Shown here: piece by piece, positions 45,056-54,111 of the stretch | Layout: each line of letters begins with the position of its first letter | Position numbering within the stretch: the first letter of the stretch is position 1 | Source: an uncultured Eubacteriales bacterium | GTDB lineage: Bacteria; Bacillota; Clostridia; Oscillospirales; UMGS1783 | Assembly (NCBI GenBank): GCA_934456365.1 | Contig: CAKSHC010000006.1 | Span: forward strand, 70,776-134,775 | Direction: 5' to 3' | Length of the DNA stretch: 64,000 bases | Notes under the pieces: model-generated | Seen by the model: the letters and a program-made list of their open reading frames with translations, nothing else | What the model was told of the DNA's origin: nothing | Databases searched by the model: none | Position numbers and translations under genes: made by a program

Positions 45056-45955
45056 ATGCTTTCATTTTTCAGAAAATCGCAAACCGTCGCCGCTTGGATC
45101 GGAGCCGCGGTTCTGACGGCTCTGCGGGGGCTGATGATCCTCTTCGGCGAAGAGGCCGATACCGGCTATACCTCTTCCTCCGCCTTTCTGATCGCCCTGA
45201 TCGCCGCGGGCGCGCTCCTTCTGGTTTGGGAGCTGATCCCCGCCCTTTCCCGCGCCGGGAAAAAGCCCCTGCGCCAGCCGAAAGGGATTCGGGGCTTCTA
45301 CCTCCTTCTGGGCGCCGCCTTCGCCGCCCGCTGCGCCGACGCGGTGCGTGAGCTGATCGTTGGCATCGCCGGCTCGGCCGGTCCCTACAGCGTCCGCATC
45401 CCGGTGCTCCCGTTTTTTGAGCTGATTCTGTCGGTTCTGGGCGTCTGCTTCTTTCTGCTGCTCTTCCTCGGCGGCGGCACGCTTCAGTCGCGCGGCGCCG
45501 TTTTGCTGGCCATCGGCCCGGTCGGAATCTATATGATCCGGCTGGTCGAGGAGTTTATGAACCTGACCATGAACCCGGCCGTCCCGGCCTATGCCTTGAT
45601 GATCATCTCCGTCGGCTTCAGCCTTCTGCTGCTGGTCCGCTTCGGGCGGCTTCTGCTGGAGGGCAGCGCCGGGCTGGAATTTCGCACCATTGCAGCCCTC
45701 TGCTCCGGCGCGCTGGCCATGACCACCGTCTGGCAGATCGTCTTTTCCCTCGTTTCGGCCCCCGTCTTTCTGCCGCAGGCCGCCGTCAGCGAGGTTGTGC
45801 TGGACTTCGCCCTGCTCCTCTTTTCCCTCGTCGCGCCCCGCCTGATCGGGGAGGGCGGAGAGGGAGTCCCCGCTGTGCCGGAAGAGGGCAGCAGAAGACC
45901 TGCGCCGCGCGCCGCGCGTTCGGCTTCCCGCGGCCGCTACACCCCGCGCCATTGA
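45056..45955 (+). CDS. Polytopic membrane protein of unknown function
   Basis: 299 residues with seven or eight predicted membrane helices (first at about 10-30, last near 240-262) and a basic, arginine-rich cytoplasmic tail. I recognise no family. A TATGAT -10-like element and an AAAGG ribosome site precede it. It stands between spoIIID (divergent) and yceD; a sporulation or envelope role is possible but unsupported. Confidence 0.7.
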   Translation: MLSFFRKSQTVAAWIGAAVLTALRGLMILFGEEADTGYTSSSAFLIALIAAGALLLVWELIPALSRAGKKPLRQPKGIRGFYLLLGAAFAARCADAVRELIVGIAGSAGPYSVRIPVLPFFELILSVLGVCFFLLLFLGGGTLQSRGAVLLAIGPVGIYMIRLVEEFMNLTMNPAVPAYALMIISVGFSLLLLVRFGRLLLEGSAGLEFRTIAALCSGALAMTTVWQIVFSLVSAPVFLPQAAVSEVVLDFALLLFSLVAPRLIGEGGEGVPAVPEEGSRRPAPRAARSASRGRYTPRH

Positions 45956-45984
45956 AGAAAATTGCGGATTCGGCAACCTTTTTC

Positions 45985-46013
45985 TTGACAGGGGCGGGCC
46001 GCTCCTGTATAAT
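45985..46013 (+). promoter_or_regulatory. Promoter of yceD-rpmF
   Basis: Perfect TTGACA, 17 bp, TATAAT, 25 bp before the yceD start. Confidence 0.85.
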
Positions 46014-46038
46014 GAAGTGTGCAACTTGAGGTATTCGG

Positions 46039-46482
46039 ATGAAACTGGACATCGGGCGCGTGCTCGCCGACGACAAAACAACACTGGAATTCTCCTGCCA
46101 GGCCGATTTTTCGGAGCTGGAGATGGCGGATGGGGTCAAGCCCTTTTCGCAGGTGTGCGTTTCGGGATCGGTGCGCAGCCGCTATGAGGCCGTTTCCCTT
46201 GTGGCCAGAATCCGGGCCGAAGGGAAGATCCCCTGCGCGCGCTGCCTGCGCGAAACCGCCGTTTCCTTCGATCTCCCGCTCGACTGCGTCGTCACCGACG
46301 AGCCGGATGAAGATGGCTTCCCGGTTATCACCGGAGGGCATTTCCTCGATCTGCACAGCGCGGTGCGCGAAGCCCTTTTCGACGCCTATCCCTCCAAGGT
46401 GCTCTGCCGGGAGGATTGCGCCGGGCTTTGTCCCGTTTGCGGGCAAAACCGCAACGACGGGCCGTGTGCCTGCGAGAAGTAA
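46039..46482 (+). CDS. yceD: YceD/DUF177 family protein
   Basis: 147 residues. The DUF177 core includes CARCLRE and a C-terminal cysteine cluster (CREDCAGLCPVCGQN, then CAC) that probably binds zinc. Genes of this family almost always precede rpmF, as here (27 bp), and have been linked to 23S rRNA accumulation in E. coli and plants. Normal length for Firmicutes. Confidence 0.92.
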   Translation: MKLDIGRVLADDKTTLEFSCQADFSELEMADGVKPFSQVCVSGSVRSRYEAVSLVARIRAEGKIPCARCLRETAVSFDLPLDCVVTDEPDEDGFPVITGGHFLDLHSAVREALFDAYPSKVLCREDCAGLCPVCGQNRNDGPCACEK

Positions 46483-46509
46483 ATAAAATCCGTTAAGGAG
46501 GTGTCATAG

Positions 46510-46695
46510 ATGGCGGTTCCCAAGAGAAAAACATCCAAATCCAGAAGAGACCTGCGTCGTTCCAACGTTTGGAAGCTGGAGGCTCCTGCGCTCACCAAAT
46601 GCAAGCAGTGCGGCGAGCTGATCGCTCCTCATAGAGTATGCGAGCATTGCGGTTACTATGACGGCAATCCGGTCGTGAAAAAGGAAGAGGCGTAA
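46510..46695 (+). CDS. rpmF: 50S ribosomal protein L32
   Basis: 61 residues, [18 protein letters not shown] at the start and a zinc-type CX2C...CX2C pair (CKQCGE, CEHCGYY). AAGGAGG ribosome site. Terminated by the hairpin at 46703-46735. Confidence 0.98.
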   Translation: MAVPKRKTSKSRRDLRRSNVWKLEAPALTKCKQCGELIAPHRVCEHCGYYDGNPVVKKEEA

Positions 46696-46702
46696 AAAAA
46701 CG

Positions 46703-46738
46703 GAGAAGGCGACGTCAAGTTTCCTTCTCTTTTTTTTC
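46703..46738 (+). terminator. Terminator after rpmF
   Basis: GAGAAGG/CCTTCTC stem, 13-base loop, followed by eight T. Confidence 0.75.
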
Positions 46739-46827
46739 ATGCGGAATACATGAAATTTTTGAACAAATCCGCATGGCTCCCCGCCCGGTTTTGGGCGGCG
46801 CGCCATGTCGGTTAGCCTGGAGGAACT

Positions 46828-48153
46828 ATGTCTGTCGTTGCTGTGGTGGGGCGCCCCAATGTCGGGAAGTCCACCCTTTTCAATAAACTGGCCGGCCGTC
46901 GCCTCTCCATTGTGGATGATTCCCCCGGCGTCACCCGCGACCGGCTCTATGCCCGCTGCACCTGGCTCAATCGCAGCTTCACCCTGATCGATACCGGCGG
47001 GATCGAAACCGAAACGCAGGATGTCATCCTCTCCAAGATCCGCGAGCAGGCTCAGGCCGCCGTCGACGGGGCGGATGTGGTCGTCTTTGTCTGCGACCTC
47101 ACCTCCGGCCTCACCGCGGCCGACGAGGCCGTCGCCCACCTGCTGCGCCAAAGCCGCAAGCCGGTCGTGCTCTGCGTCAATAAGTGCGACAGCGTCGGCG
47201 TCGAACCGCCTGAATTCTATGAATTCTATCAGCTCGGCTTCGAGGATGTCTTCGCCATTTCCGCCGTCCACGGCCACGGCACGGGCGACCTGCTCGACCG
47301 CGTCTGCGAGCTTCTGCCCCCCGAGCCGGAAAACGACGAGGAAGATGAAATCATCAAGGTCGCCCTCATCGGAAAGCCGAATGTCGGAAAATCCTCGCTG
47401 CTCAACCGCATCCTCGGCAAGGAGCGCTCCATCGTTTCGGACGTCGCCGGCACCACCCGCGACGCCATCGACGCTTACTATGAAAACGAAGAGGGAAAAT
47501 TCCTCTTTATTGATACCGCCGGCATCCGCCGCAAAAGCCGGGTCGATGAAGACATCGAAAAATACAGCGTCCTGCGCGCCTATATGGCCGTCGACCGCGC
47601 CGATGTGGTGCTGATTCTGATCGACGCGCGCGAAGGCGTCACCGAGCAGGACACCAAAATCGCAGGCTATGCCGACGATTTGGGCAAAGCCTGCGTCATC
47701 GTCGCCAATAAGTGGGACGATGTGGAAAAAGAAACCGGCACCATGGAAACCCGCCGCAAGGAGATCCTCGGCCGCCTCGCCTTTATGGACTACGCCCCCG
47801 TGCTCTTCCTCTCGGCCAAAACCGGCGCCCGGCTGCAAACGCTTTTCCCCGCCATCAAGGCCGTCAACGCGCAAAATTGTATGCGCATTCCCACCGGCCA
47901 GCTCAACGCCATGCTGGCCGACGCGGTCACCCGCGTCCAGCCGCCCACCGATAAGGGCCGCCGCCTGCGCGTGTTTTATATCACCCAGGCCTCGGTGCGC
48001 CCGCCCACCTTCATCCTCTTTGTCAACGACAAAAAGCTGTTTCATTTTTCCTATAAGCGCTATCTCGAAAACACCATCCGAGACACCTTCGGGCTCTCGG
48101 GCACTCCCATCCGCATGATCGTGCGCGAGCGGGACGAAAAAGAGGGGAGGTAA
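46828..48153 (+). CDS. der: Ribosome-assembly GTPase Der (EngA)
   Basis: 441 residues with two tandem GTPase domains, each with its P-loop (GRPNVGKST near residue 9, GKPNVGKSS near 184) and a C-terminal KH-like domain (RRLRVFYITQ, PPTFILFVND). It acts in 50S subunit maturation. GGAGG upstream. plsY starts 5 bp after its stop. Confidence 0.97.
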   Translation: MSVVAVVGRPNVGKSTLFNKLAGRRLSIVDDSPGVTRDRLYARCTWLNRSFTLIDTGGIETETQDVILSKIREQAQAAVDGADVVVFVCDLTSGLTAADEAVAHLLRQSRKPVVLCVNKCDSVGVEPPEFYEFYQLGFEDVFAISAVHGHGTGDLLDRVCELLPPEPENDEEDEIIKVALIGKPNVGKSSLLNRILGKERSIVSDVAGTTRDAIDAYYENEEGKFLFIDTAGIRRKSRVDEDIEKYSVLRAYMAVDRADVVLILIDAREGVTEQDTKIAGYADDLGKACVIVANKWDDVEKETGTMETRRKEILGRLAFMDYAPVLFLSAKTGARLQTLFPAIKAVNAQNCMRIPTGQLNAMLADAVTRVQPPTDKGRRLRVFYITQASVRPPTFILFVNDKKLFHFSYKRYLENTIRDTFGLSGTPIRMIVRERDEKEGR

Positions 48154-48158
48154 TCGGT

Positions 48159-48797
48159 TTGCCTGTGCTTCGCTATCTTCTGGCGGCGCTGGTGTGCTAT
48201 CTGATCTCCAACATCAACCCCGCCATCATTCTTTCCAACCTGATCTACCATAAGGATATCCGCGGCTTCGGCAGCGGCAACGCCGGCACCACCAATTCCT
48301 TCCGGGTCTTCGGCCCTCAGATCGGCATCCCCGTGATGCTCTTCGATATCGGCAAAGGCGCGCTTTCGGTCTACCTCGGCGGCGTGCTCCTTCTGGGCGG
48401 CGCCTGGTACTGCATCGCCTATGCCGGATTCTTCGCCGTGCTCGGCCATTGCTACCCGGTCGCCTTCGGCTTCCGCGGCGGCAAGGGCGTGGCCACCATC
48501 GCCGGAATGCTCATCGTGCTGGATTGGCGGGTCTTCCTCGGCGCGCTCGCCGGCTTTCTGGTGGTGCTCGCCATTGGGCGCATGATGTCGGTCGCCAGTA
48601 TGTCCAGCATTGTCTTCGCCCCGGCTTCGGTCTATGTCTTCTCCTGCCTGGTCGACGGGAAGCCCTTCTCGGCCGTCTGGCCGCAAATGCTGGTCGCCTT
48701 CTTCTTCGGCGCCATTCTTCTGTTCACCCATCGGGATAATATCCGCCGTCTGTTCCAGGGCAAGGAAAACCGGATCGGACGGGTCAAAAAGAGCTGA
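48159..48797 (+). CDS. plsY: Glycerol-3-phosphate acyltransferase PlsY
   Basis: 212 residues from a TTG at 48159 with GGGGAGG upstream. Five membrane helices; family motifs SGNAGTTN (motif 1), KG-rich FDIGKGA, and GFRGGKGVAT (motif 2/3) are clear. It acylates glycerol-3-phosphate from acyl-phosphate, the first step of phospholipid synthesis. The der-plsY pairing is common in Firmicutes. Confidence 0.94.
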   Translation: MPVLRYLLAALVCYLISNINPAIILSNLIYHKDIRGFGSGNAGTTNSFRVFGPQIGIPVMLFDIGKGALSVYLGGVLLLGGAWYCIAYAGFFAVLGHCYPVAFGFRGGKGVATIAGMLIVLDWRVFLGALAGFLVVLAIGRMMSVASMSSIVFAPASVYVFSCLVDGKPFSAVWPQMLVAFFFGAILLFTHRDNIRRLFQGKENRIGRVKKS

Positions 48798-48834
48798 ATT
48801 TTATCAAGGAATGAGAAAAGAAAGGAAACCAACC

Positions 48835-49731
48835 ATGAGAACCTGCGTACTGTGCAACCCCCGCGCCAACAACGGAAAAGGAGATCAGGCCAAAGAAGCC
48901 GTCCGCGCCGCTCTGGCCGGAAAAGACCTCGAATTCATCAACGTCGTCGGGCTGGACTATAAGGCTCTTCTGGCCGAGCTGACCGAGGAAGACGAAATCA
49001 TCCTGGTCGGCGGCGACGGCACCCTGAATTTCTTTGTCAACGCCATCGGCGACGAGCCCTTGCGCCCGTCTGTCTATACCTTCCCCGCCGGCTCCGGCAA
49101 CGACTTCGCAAAAGACCTCGGCATCGAGCCCGGCACCCTCTCGGAGCGCATCAACGTCTACCTCGAAAACCTCCCCACCGTCACCGTCAACGGCGAAACC
49201 CAGCGCTTCCTCAACGGCATCGGCTACGGGATCGACGGCTATTGCTGCGAGGTCGGCGACCAGCTGCGCGAAACCTCCGATAAGCCCGTCAACTACGCCG
49301 GCATCGCCATCAAGGGCCTGCTCTTCCATTATAAGCCCACCCTCGCCTCCGTCACGGTCGACGGGAAGGCCTTTTCCTATCCGAAAACCTGGCTCGCCCC
49401 GTCCATGAACGGCCGCTACTACGGCGGCGGCATGGAGGTCGCCCCGCGCCAGGACCGCCTGAATCCCGAGCGCAAGCTCAGCCTCGTTATCATGCACGGC
49501 TCGGGCAAGCTCAAAACGCTGATCGTTTTCCCTTCTATCTTCAAGGGCGAGCATGTGAAGCACGAAGAAATGGTCGCCGTGCATGAGGGCCGCGAGATCC
49601 GCGTCGCCTTCGATCGCCCCGTCGCCTTGCAGATCGACGGCGAAACCCGCCTGAACGTCACGGAATATACCGTCCGCGCCGCCGCTGTCTGCGCGCGCGA
49701 GGAAGCCAAGGCGGCGCCCCAAACGGTCTGA
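48835..49731 (+). CDS. Diacylglycerol kinase-family lipid kinase
   Basis: 298 residues from the ATG at 48835 (AAAGGAAACC upstream); an open frame runs back to 48610 within plsY. It carries the DAGK catalytic glycine loop GGDGTLNFFVNAI near residue 60 and FPAGSGNDFAKDLG. It phosphorylates a lipid such as diacylglycerol, returning it to phosphatidate, which fits its place after plsY. Some members act on other lipids or sphingoid bases. Confidence 0.9.
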   Translation: MRTCVLCNPRANNGKGDQAKEAVRAALAGKDLEFINVVGLDYKALLAELTEEDEIILVGGDGTLNFFVNAIGDEPLRPSVYTFPAGSGNDFAKDLGIEPGTLSERINVYLENLPTVTVNGETQRFLNGIGYGIDGYCCEVGDQLRETSDKPVNYAGIAIKGLLFHYKPTLASVTVDGKAFSYPKTWLAPSMNGRYYGGGMEVAPRQDRLNPERKLSLVIMHGSGKLKTLIVFPSIFKGEHVKHEEMVAVHEGREIRVAFDRPVALQIDGETRLNVTEYTVRAAAVCAREEAKAAPQTV

Positions 49732-49751
49732 CCCCTCAGAGGAGGATTTTC

Positions 49752-52724
49752 ATGCTGGAACTCAAGGATATCAAAAAAGACTACCCGGCGGGCGGCTCGA
49801 CCGTTCCCGCCCTGCGCGGACTCTCCCTGAAATTCAAAAAGGGAGAGTTCGTTTCCATTCTCGGCCCCTCCGGCTGCGGAAAAACAACCCTGCTCAACAT
49901 CATCGGCGGCCTCGACCAGTATACCAGCGGCGACCTGCTGATCGAGGGCCGCTCCACCAAGCACTTCAAGGACCGCGATTGGGACACCTATCGAAACCAT
50001 ACCATCGGCTTCGTCTTCCAGAGCTATAACCTCATCCCGCACCAAACGGTGCTGCAAAACGTCGAGCTCGCCCTCTCCCTCTCGGGTATCCCCCGCGCCG
50101 AGCGCCGGGAACGCGCCACGGCCGCTCTGCGCCAGGTCGGCCTGGGCGACCAGCTCAAAAAGAAGCCCAGCGAAATGTCCGGCGGCCAGATGCAGCGCGT
50201 GGCCATCGCCCGCGCCATCGTCAACCGCCCCGAAATCATCCTGGCCGACGAGCCCACCGGCGCGCTCGACACCGAAACCAGCGTGCAGGTCATGGAAATC
50301 CTGCGCGAGCTCGCGCAGGACCACCTCGTCATCATGGTCACCCACAACCCCGAGCTCGCCGAGCGCTATTCCACCCGCATCGTGCGGATGCTCGACGGCC
50401 GGGTGATCGACGATTCCGCCCCGCCCCTGCTCCCGCCCCATCCCATCTTCTCCCGGTCCGAGAGCCGCAGAAAGCGCCCCTCCCTCAAGCTCTCCACCGG
50501 CTTTTCCCTCTCGCTCAAAAACCTCTTCTCCAAAAAAGGGCGCACCCTCCTCACCTCGTTTGCCGGCAGCATTGGCATCATCGGCATCGCGCTGGTCTAC
50601 GCCGTTTCCGCCGGGATGACCGATTATATCAGCACCGTCCAGGAAGACACCCTCTCTTCCTATCCGCTCACCCTGGAATCGCGCCACATGGATATCTCCT
50701 CGCTGGTCGAAACCTTTATGGGCAAAGCCCAGTCCTCCGGCGAGCATGGGATGGACGCCGTCTATGAGAAAACCATGCTCTACGACCTCGTCCATTCCCT
50801 CTCTTCCTCCAACGTCCAGGAAAACGATCTCGCCGCCTTCAAAACCTATCTCGAAGCCCTCGAGCAGTCCGACCCCGAACGCGCTGGCGCCGTCAGCGGC
50901 GTCCGCTACGCCTATGGCGCCGATCTGCTTGTCTATACCGAGTCGGAATCCGGCCAGATCCTGCGCTCCGATACCTCGGAATTGATGACCGAACTGGTCA
51001 CCGAATATATGGGCGCCACCATGGCCTCCATGATGCAGGGAAGCCAGGAAATGCAGACCAGCTTCTTCTCCAGCGCCTATTCCTCTTCTACCATGTGGGA
51101 GGAAATGCTCTCCGGCCAAAACGGCGAAACCATCAACCCCCTCTTAAAAAAGCAGTACGACCTCGTCTACGGCGAGTGGCCCTCGGCGTATAACGAAGTC
51201 CTGTTGGTCGTCGACGAGCGCAACGAGCTCAGCGACCTCACCCTCTATGCCCTCGGCCTGAAAAGCAAGGAGGAGATCTCCGAAATCATGAAGGCCGCCG
51301 TCAGCGAGTCGGAAATTTCGGTAGAATCCCAAAGCTGGACGTTTGAGCAGATCTGCGACCGGGAATTCCGCGTCATCCTCCCCGGAGCCTGCTACCAGCT
51401 CGACGAGGCCAGCGGAACCTACGTCGACCTGCGCGACACCTCCGCCGGGCTGAAATATCTCTACGACAACGGCGAAACCATCCGCGTGTCCGGCATCATT
51501 CGGAAAAATCCGGACGCCGTTTCCGGCATGCTCCAGGGCTCGATCGCCTATACGAGCGGTCTTACCGAGCGCATTCTGAACCGCGCCGAGGAATCGGACG
51601 CCGTGAACGACCAGCTCTCCCGTCCCGATACCGATATCTTCACCGGCCTGCCCTTCCCGAGCGATTCCGATTCGCTGGACGAAACCGAACGCGCCGAGCG
51701 CTTCCTGGAGATCGTCGAGCAGCAGACCGAGGCCGAACGCGTCAAAACCTATCGCCGCATCCTCTCCACCCCCTCGGAGGAAACCCTCCAGAATGCCGTG
51801 GATTCCGCCCTCGGCGCCATGGACCGCGCCGCCATGGAGGAGCAGATGCGCTCCGCGCTGGCGCTGCAAACCGGGATATCTTCCGATAAGATCGATTCCT
51901 ACCTCGCCGCCATGAGCGACGACGACCTCAAATCCCTCTTTGCCGATGCCATCCGCACCCAGGTCAAGGAGCAGCAGGCCGCCCAGGTCGAGGCTTCGCT
52001 GGCCGGGATCCCCGAAGAAACCCTCGCCGCCCAGCTGCAATCCTCGATGGATCAGTGGGATACCTCCCAGCTCGCCTCCTTCTATGAGAACGCGCTGGAG
52101 TTCTCGGAATCCACCCTCAAGGAAAATCTCATCCGCCTCGGCCGCGTCGACCTTTCCGATCCCTCCGAGATCCACCTCTATGCCGCCACCTTCGCGGATA
52201 AGGATGAGATCAAAGCCATCATCGACGACTACAATTCCAACGCCCCTGAAAACCACGAGATCCGCTATACCGACTACGTCGGCCTCATCATGTCTTCGGT
52301 CACCACCATCATCAACGCCATCACCTATGTCCTCATCGGCTTTGTCGCGGTGTCGCTGATCGTGTCGTCCATCATGATCGGGGTCATCACCCTGATCTCG
52401 GTCCAGGAGCGCACCAAGGAGATCGGCATCCTGCGCGCCCTCGGCGCCAGCAAGCGCAATGTGTCGACCATGTTCAACGCCGAAACCATGATCATCGGAT
52501 TTGCCTCCGGCCTGATCGGCGTGCTGGTCACCTACCTTTTGTGCATCCCCATCAACCTGATCCTCCATTCGCTGACCGGCATCTCCAACCTGAGCGCCTT
52601 CCTGCCGCCCCAGATCGCCCTGCTTCTGGTCGTCGTCAGCACCCTGCTCACCCTTATCTCCGGCATCATCCCCTCCCGCAGCGCCGCCCGGAAAGATCCG
52701 GTCGTCGCCCTGCGCACGGAATAA
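49752..52724 (+). CDS. MacB/FtsX-type ABC protein, ATPase and permease fused
   Basis: 990 residues. An N-terminal ABC ATPase (about 1-225) has GPSGCGKTT, the signature MSGGQMQR and LADEPTGALD with the catalytic glutamate. A membrane helix at about 275-295 follows, then an extracytoplasmic domain of over 500 residues, mostly helical. Three C-terminal FtsX helices (about 855-985) include IGILRALGAS. MacB-type proteins act by mechanotransmission rather than direct transport. The domain order matches this family, with an unusually large outer domain. GAGGAGG upstream. Substrate or partner unknown. Confidence 0.92.
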   Translation: MLELKDIKKDYPAGGSTVPALRGLSLKFKKGEFVSILGPSGCGKTTLLNIIGGLDQYTSGDLLIEGRSTKHFKDRDWDTYRNHTIGFVFQSYNLIPHQTVLQNVELALSLSGIPRAERRERATAALRQVGLGDQLKKKPSEMSGGQMQRVAIARAIVNRPEIILADEPTGALDTETSVQVMEILRELAQDHLVIMVTHNPELAERYSTRIVRMLDGRVIDDSAPPLLPPHPIFSRSESRRKRPSLKLSTGFSLSLKNLFSKKGRTLLTSFAGSIGIIGIALVYAVSAGMTDYISTVQEDTLSSYPLTLESRHMDISSLVETFMGKAQSSGEHGMDAVYEKTMLYDLVHSLSSSNVQENDLAAFKTYLEALEQSDPERAGAVSGVRYAYGADLLVYTESESGQILRSDTSELMTELVTEYMGATMASMMQGSQEMQTSFFSSAYSSSTMWEEMLSGQNGETINPLLKKQYDLVYGEWPSAYNEVLLVVDERNELSDLTLYALGLKSKEEISEIMKAAVSESEISVESQSWTFEQICDREFRVILPGACYQLDEASGTYVDLRDTSAGLKYLYDNGETIRVSGIIRKNPDAVSGMLQGSIAYTSGLTERILNRAEESDAVNDQLSRPDTDIFTGLPFPSDSDSLDETERAERFLEIVEQQTEAERVKTYRRILSTPSEETLQNAVDSALGAMDRAAMEEQMRSALALQTGISSDKIDSYLAAMSDDDLKSLFADAIRTQVKEQQAAQVEASLAGIPEETLAAQLQSSMDQWDTSQLASFYENALEFSESTLKENLIRLGRVDLSDPSEIHLYAATFADKDEIKAIIDDYNSNAPENHEIRYTDYVGLIMSSVTTIINAITYVLIGFVAVSLIVSSIMIGVITLISVQERTKEIGILRALGASKRNVSTMFNAETMIIGFASGLIGVLVTYLLCIPINLILHSLTGISNLSAFLPPQIALLLVVVSTLLTLISGIIPSRSAARKDPVVALRTE

Positions 52725-52734
52725 GCGAATCAAA

Positions 52735-52772
52735 AAAGGAAGTCCGACGCGAAGCCGGACTTCCTTTTTGTT
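52735..52772. terminator. Bidirectional terminator
   Basis: AAGGAAGTCCG/CGGACTTCCTT stem flanked by A and T runs, between the converging MacB-like and Rrf2 genes. Confidence 0.85.
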
Positions 52773-52788
52773 ATGCGGATTTTTTCTG

Positions 52789-53211
52789 TTAAAACTGCGC
52801 CTTGCCGGAAAGCAGATCGGCAAAGGTGATGGCCGAAAGCCGCGCCTTGATCTCCTCGGCCAGGTCGATGAAAACATGCCGCAGCGGGCAGGGGAGCCCC
52901 TGCTGGGTGCCCGGATGGGAGCAAACGTAGCCGTCGGTGTTGCAGCGGGCGATGGGAATCTCTCCCTCGATCGCCGCCACCACATCGTAAAGCGAGATCT
53001 TCTCCGGCGTCCCCACCAGACGATACCCGCCGTGCGCCCCCTTGACCGAGGCCAAAATGCCGGCCAATTTCAGCTTTCTCAGGATCTTCAGCGTGAAGCG
53101 CAGGGAAACCCCGATCCGCTCGGAAAGCGTGGCTGCGTCGGCCTTTTCACCGGTCTGCGACAGGTCGTAAACAATGCGCAGAGCATAGTCGGACTCCAGC
53201 GTCAGAACCAT
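52789..53211 (-). CDS. Rrf2 family transcriptional regulator
   Basis: 140 residues. Winged helix (about 5-65, ESDYALRIVYDLSQTG and KGAHGGYRL) and a dimerisation helix. Three cysteines, C90, C97 and C108, have a spacing suited to an iron-sulfur cluster as in IscR or NsrR (there C-x5-8-C-x6-C). It could sense iron-sulfur status, NO or redox. It starts one base after the fba stop, so it is co-transcribed, an unusual place for this family. Confidence 0.9.
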   Translation of the reverse strand: MVLTLESDYALRIVYDLSQTGEKADAATLSERIGVSLRFTLKILRKLKLAGILASVKGAHGGYRLVGTPEKISLYDVVAAIEGEIPIARCNTDGYVCSHPGTQQGLPCPLRHVFIDLAEEIKARLSAITFADLLSGKAQF

Positions 53212-53212
53212 C

Positions 53213-54103
<891 letters not shown>

Positions 54104-54111
54104 TCAAACCA

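Noticed and set aside
48610..48834. N-terminal extension of the lipid kinase
   Set aside because: It overlaps plsY and is a Ser/Pro-rich shadow. The ATG at 48835 has a ribosome site and starts the conserved domain.
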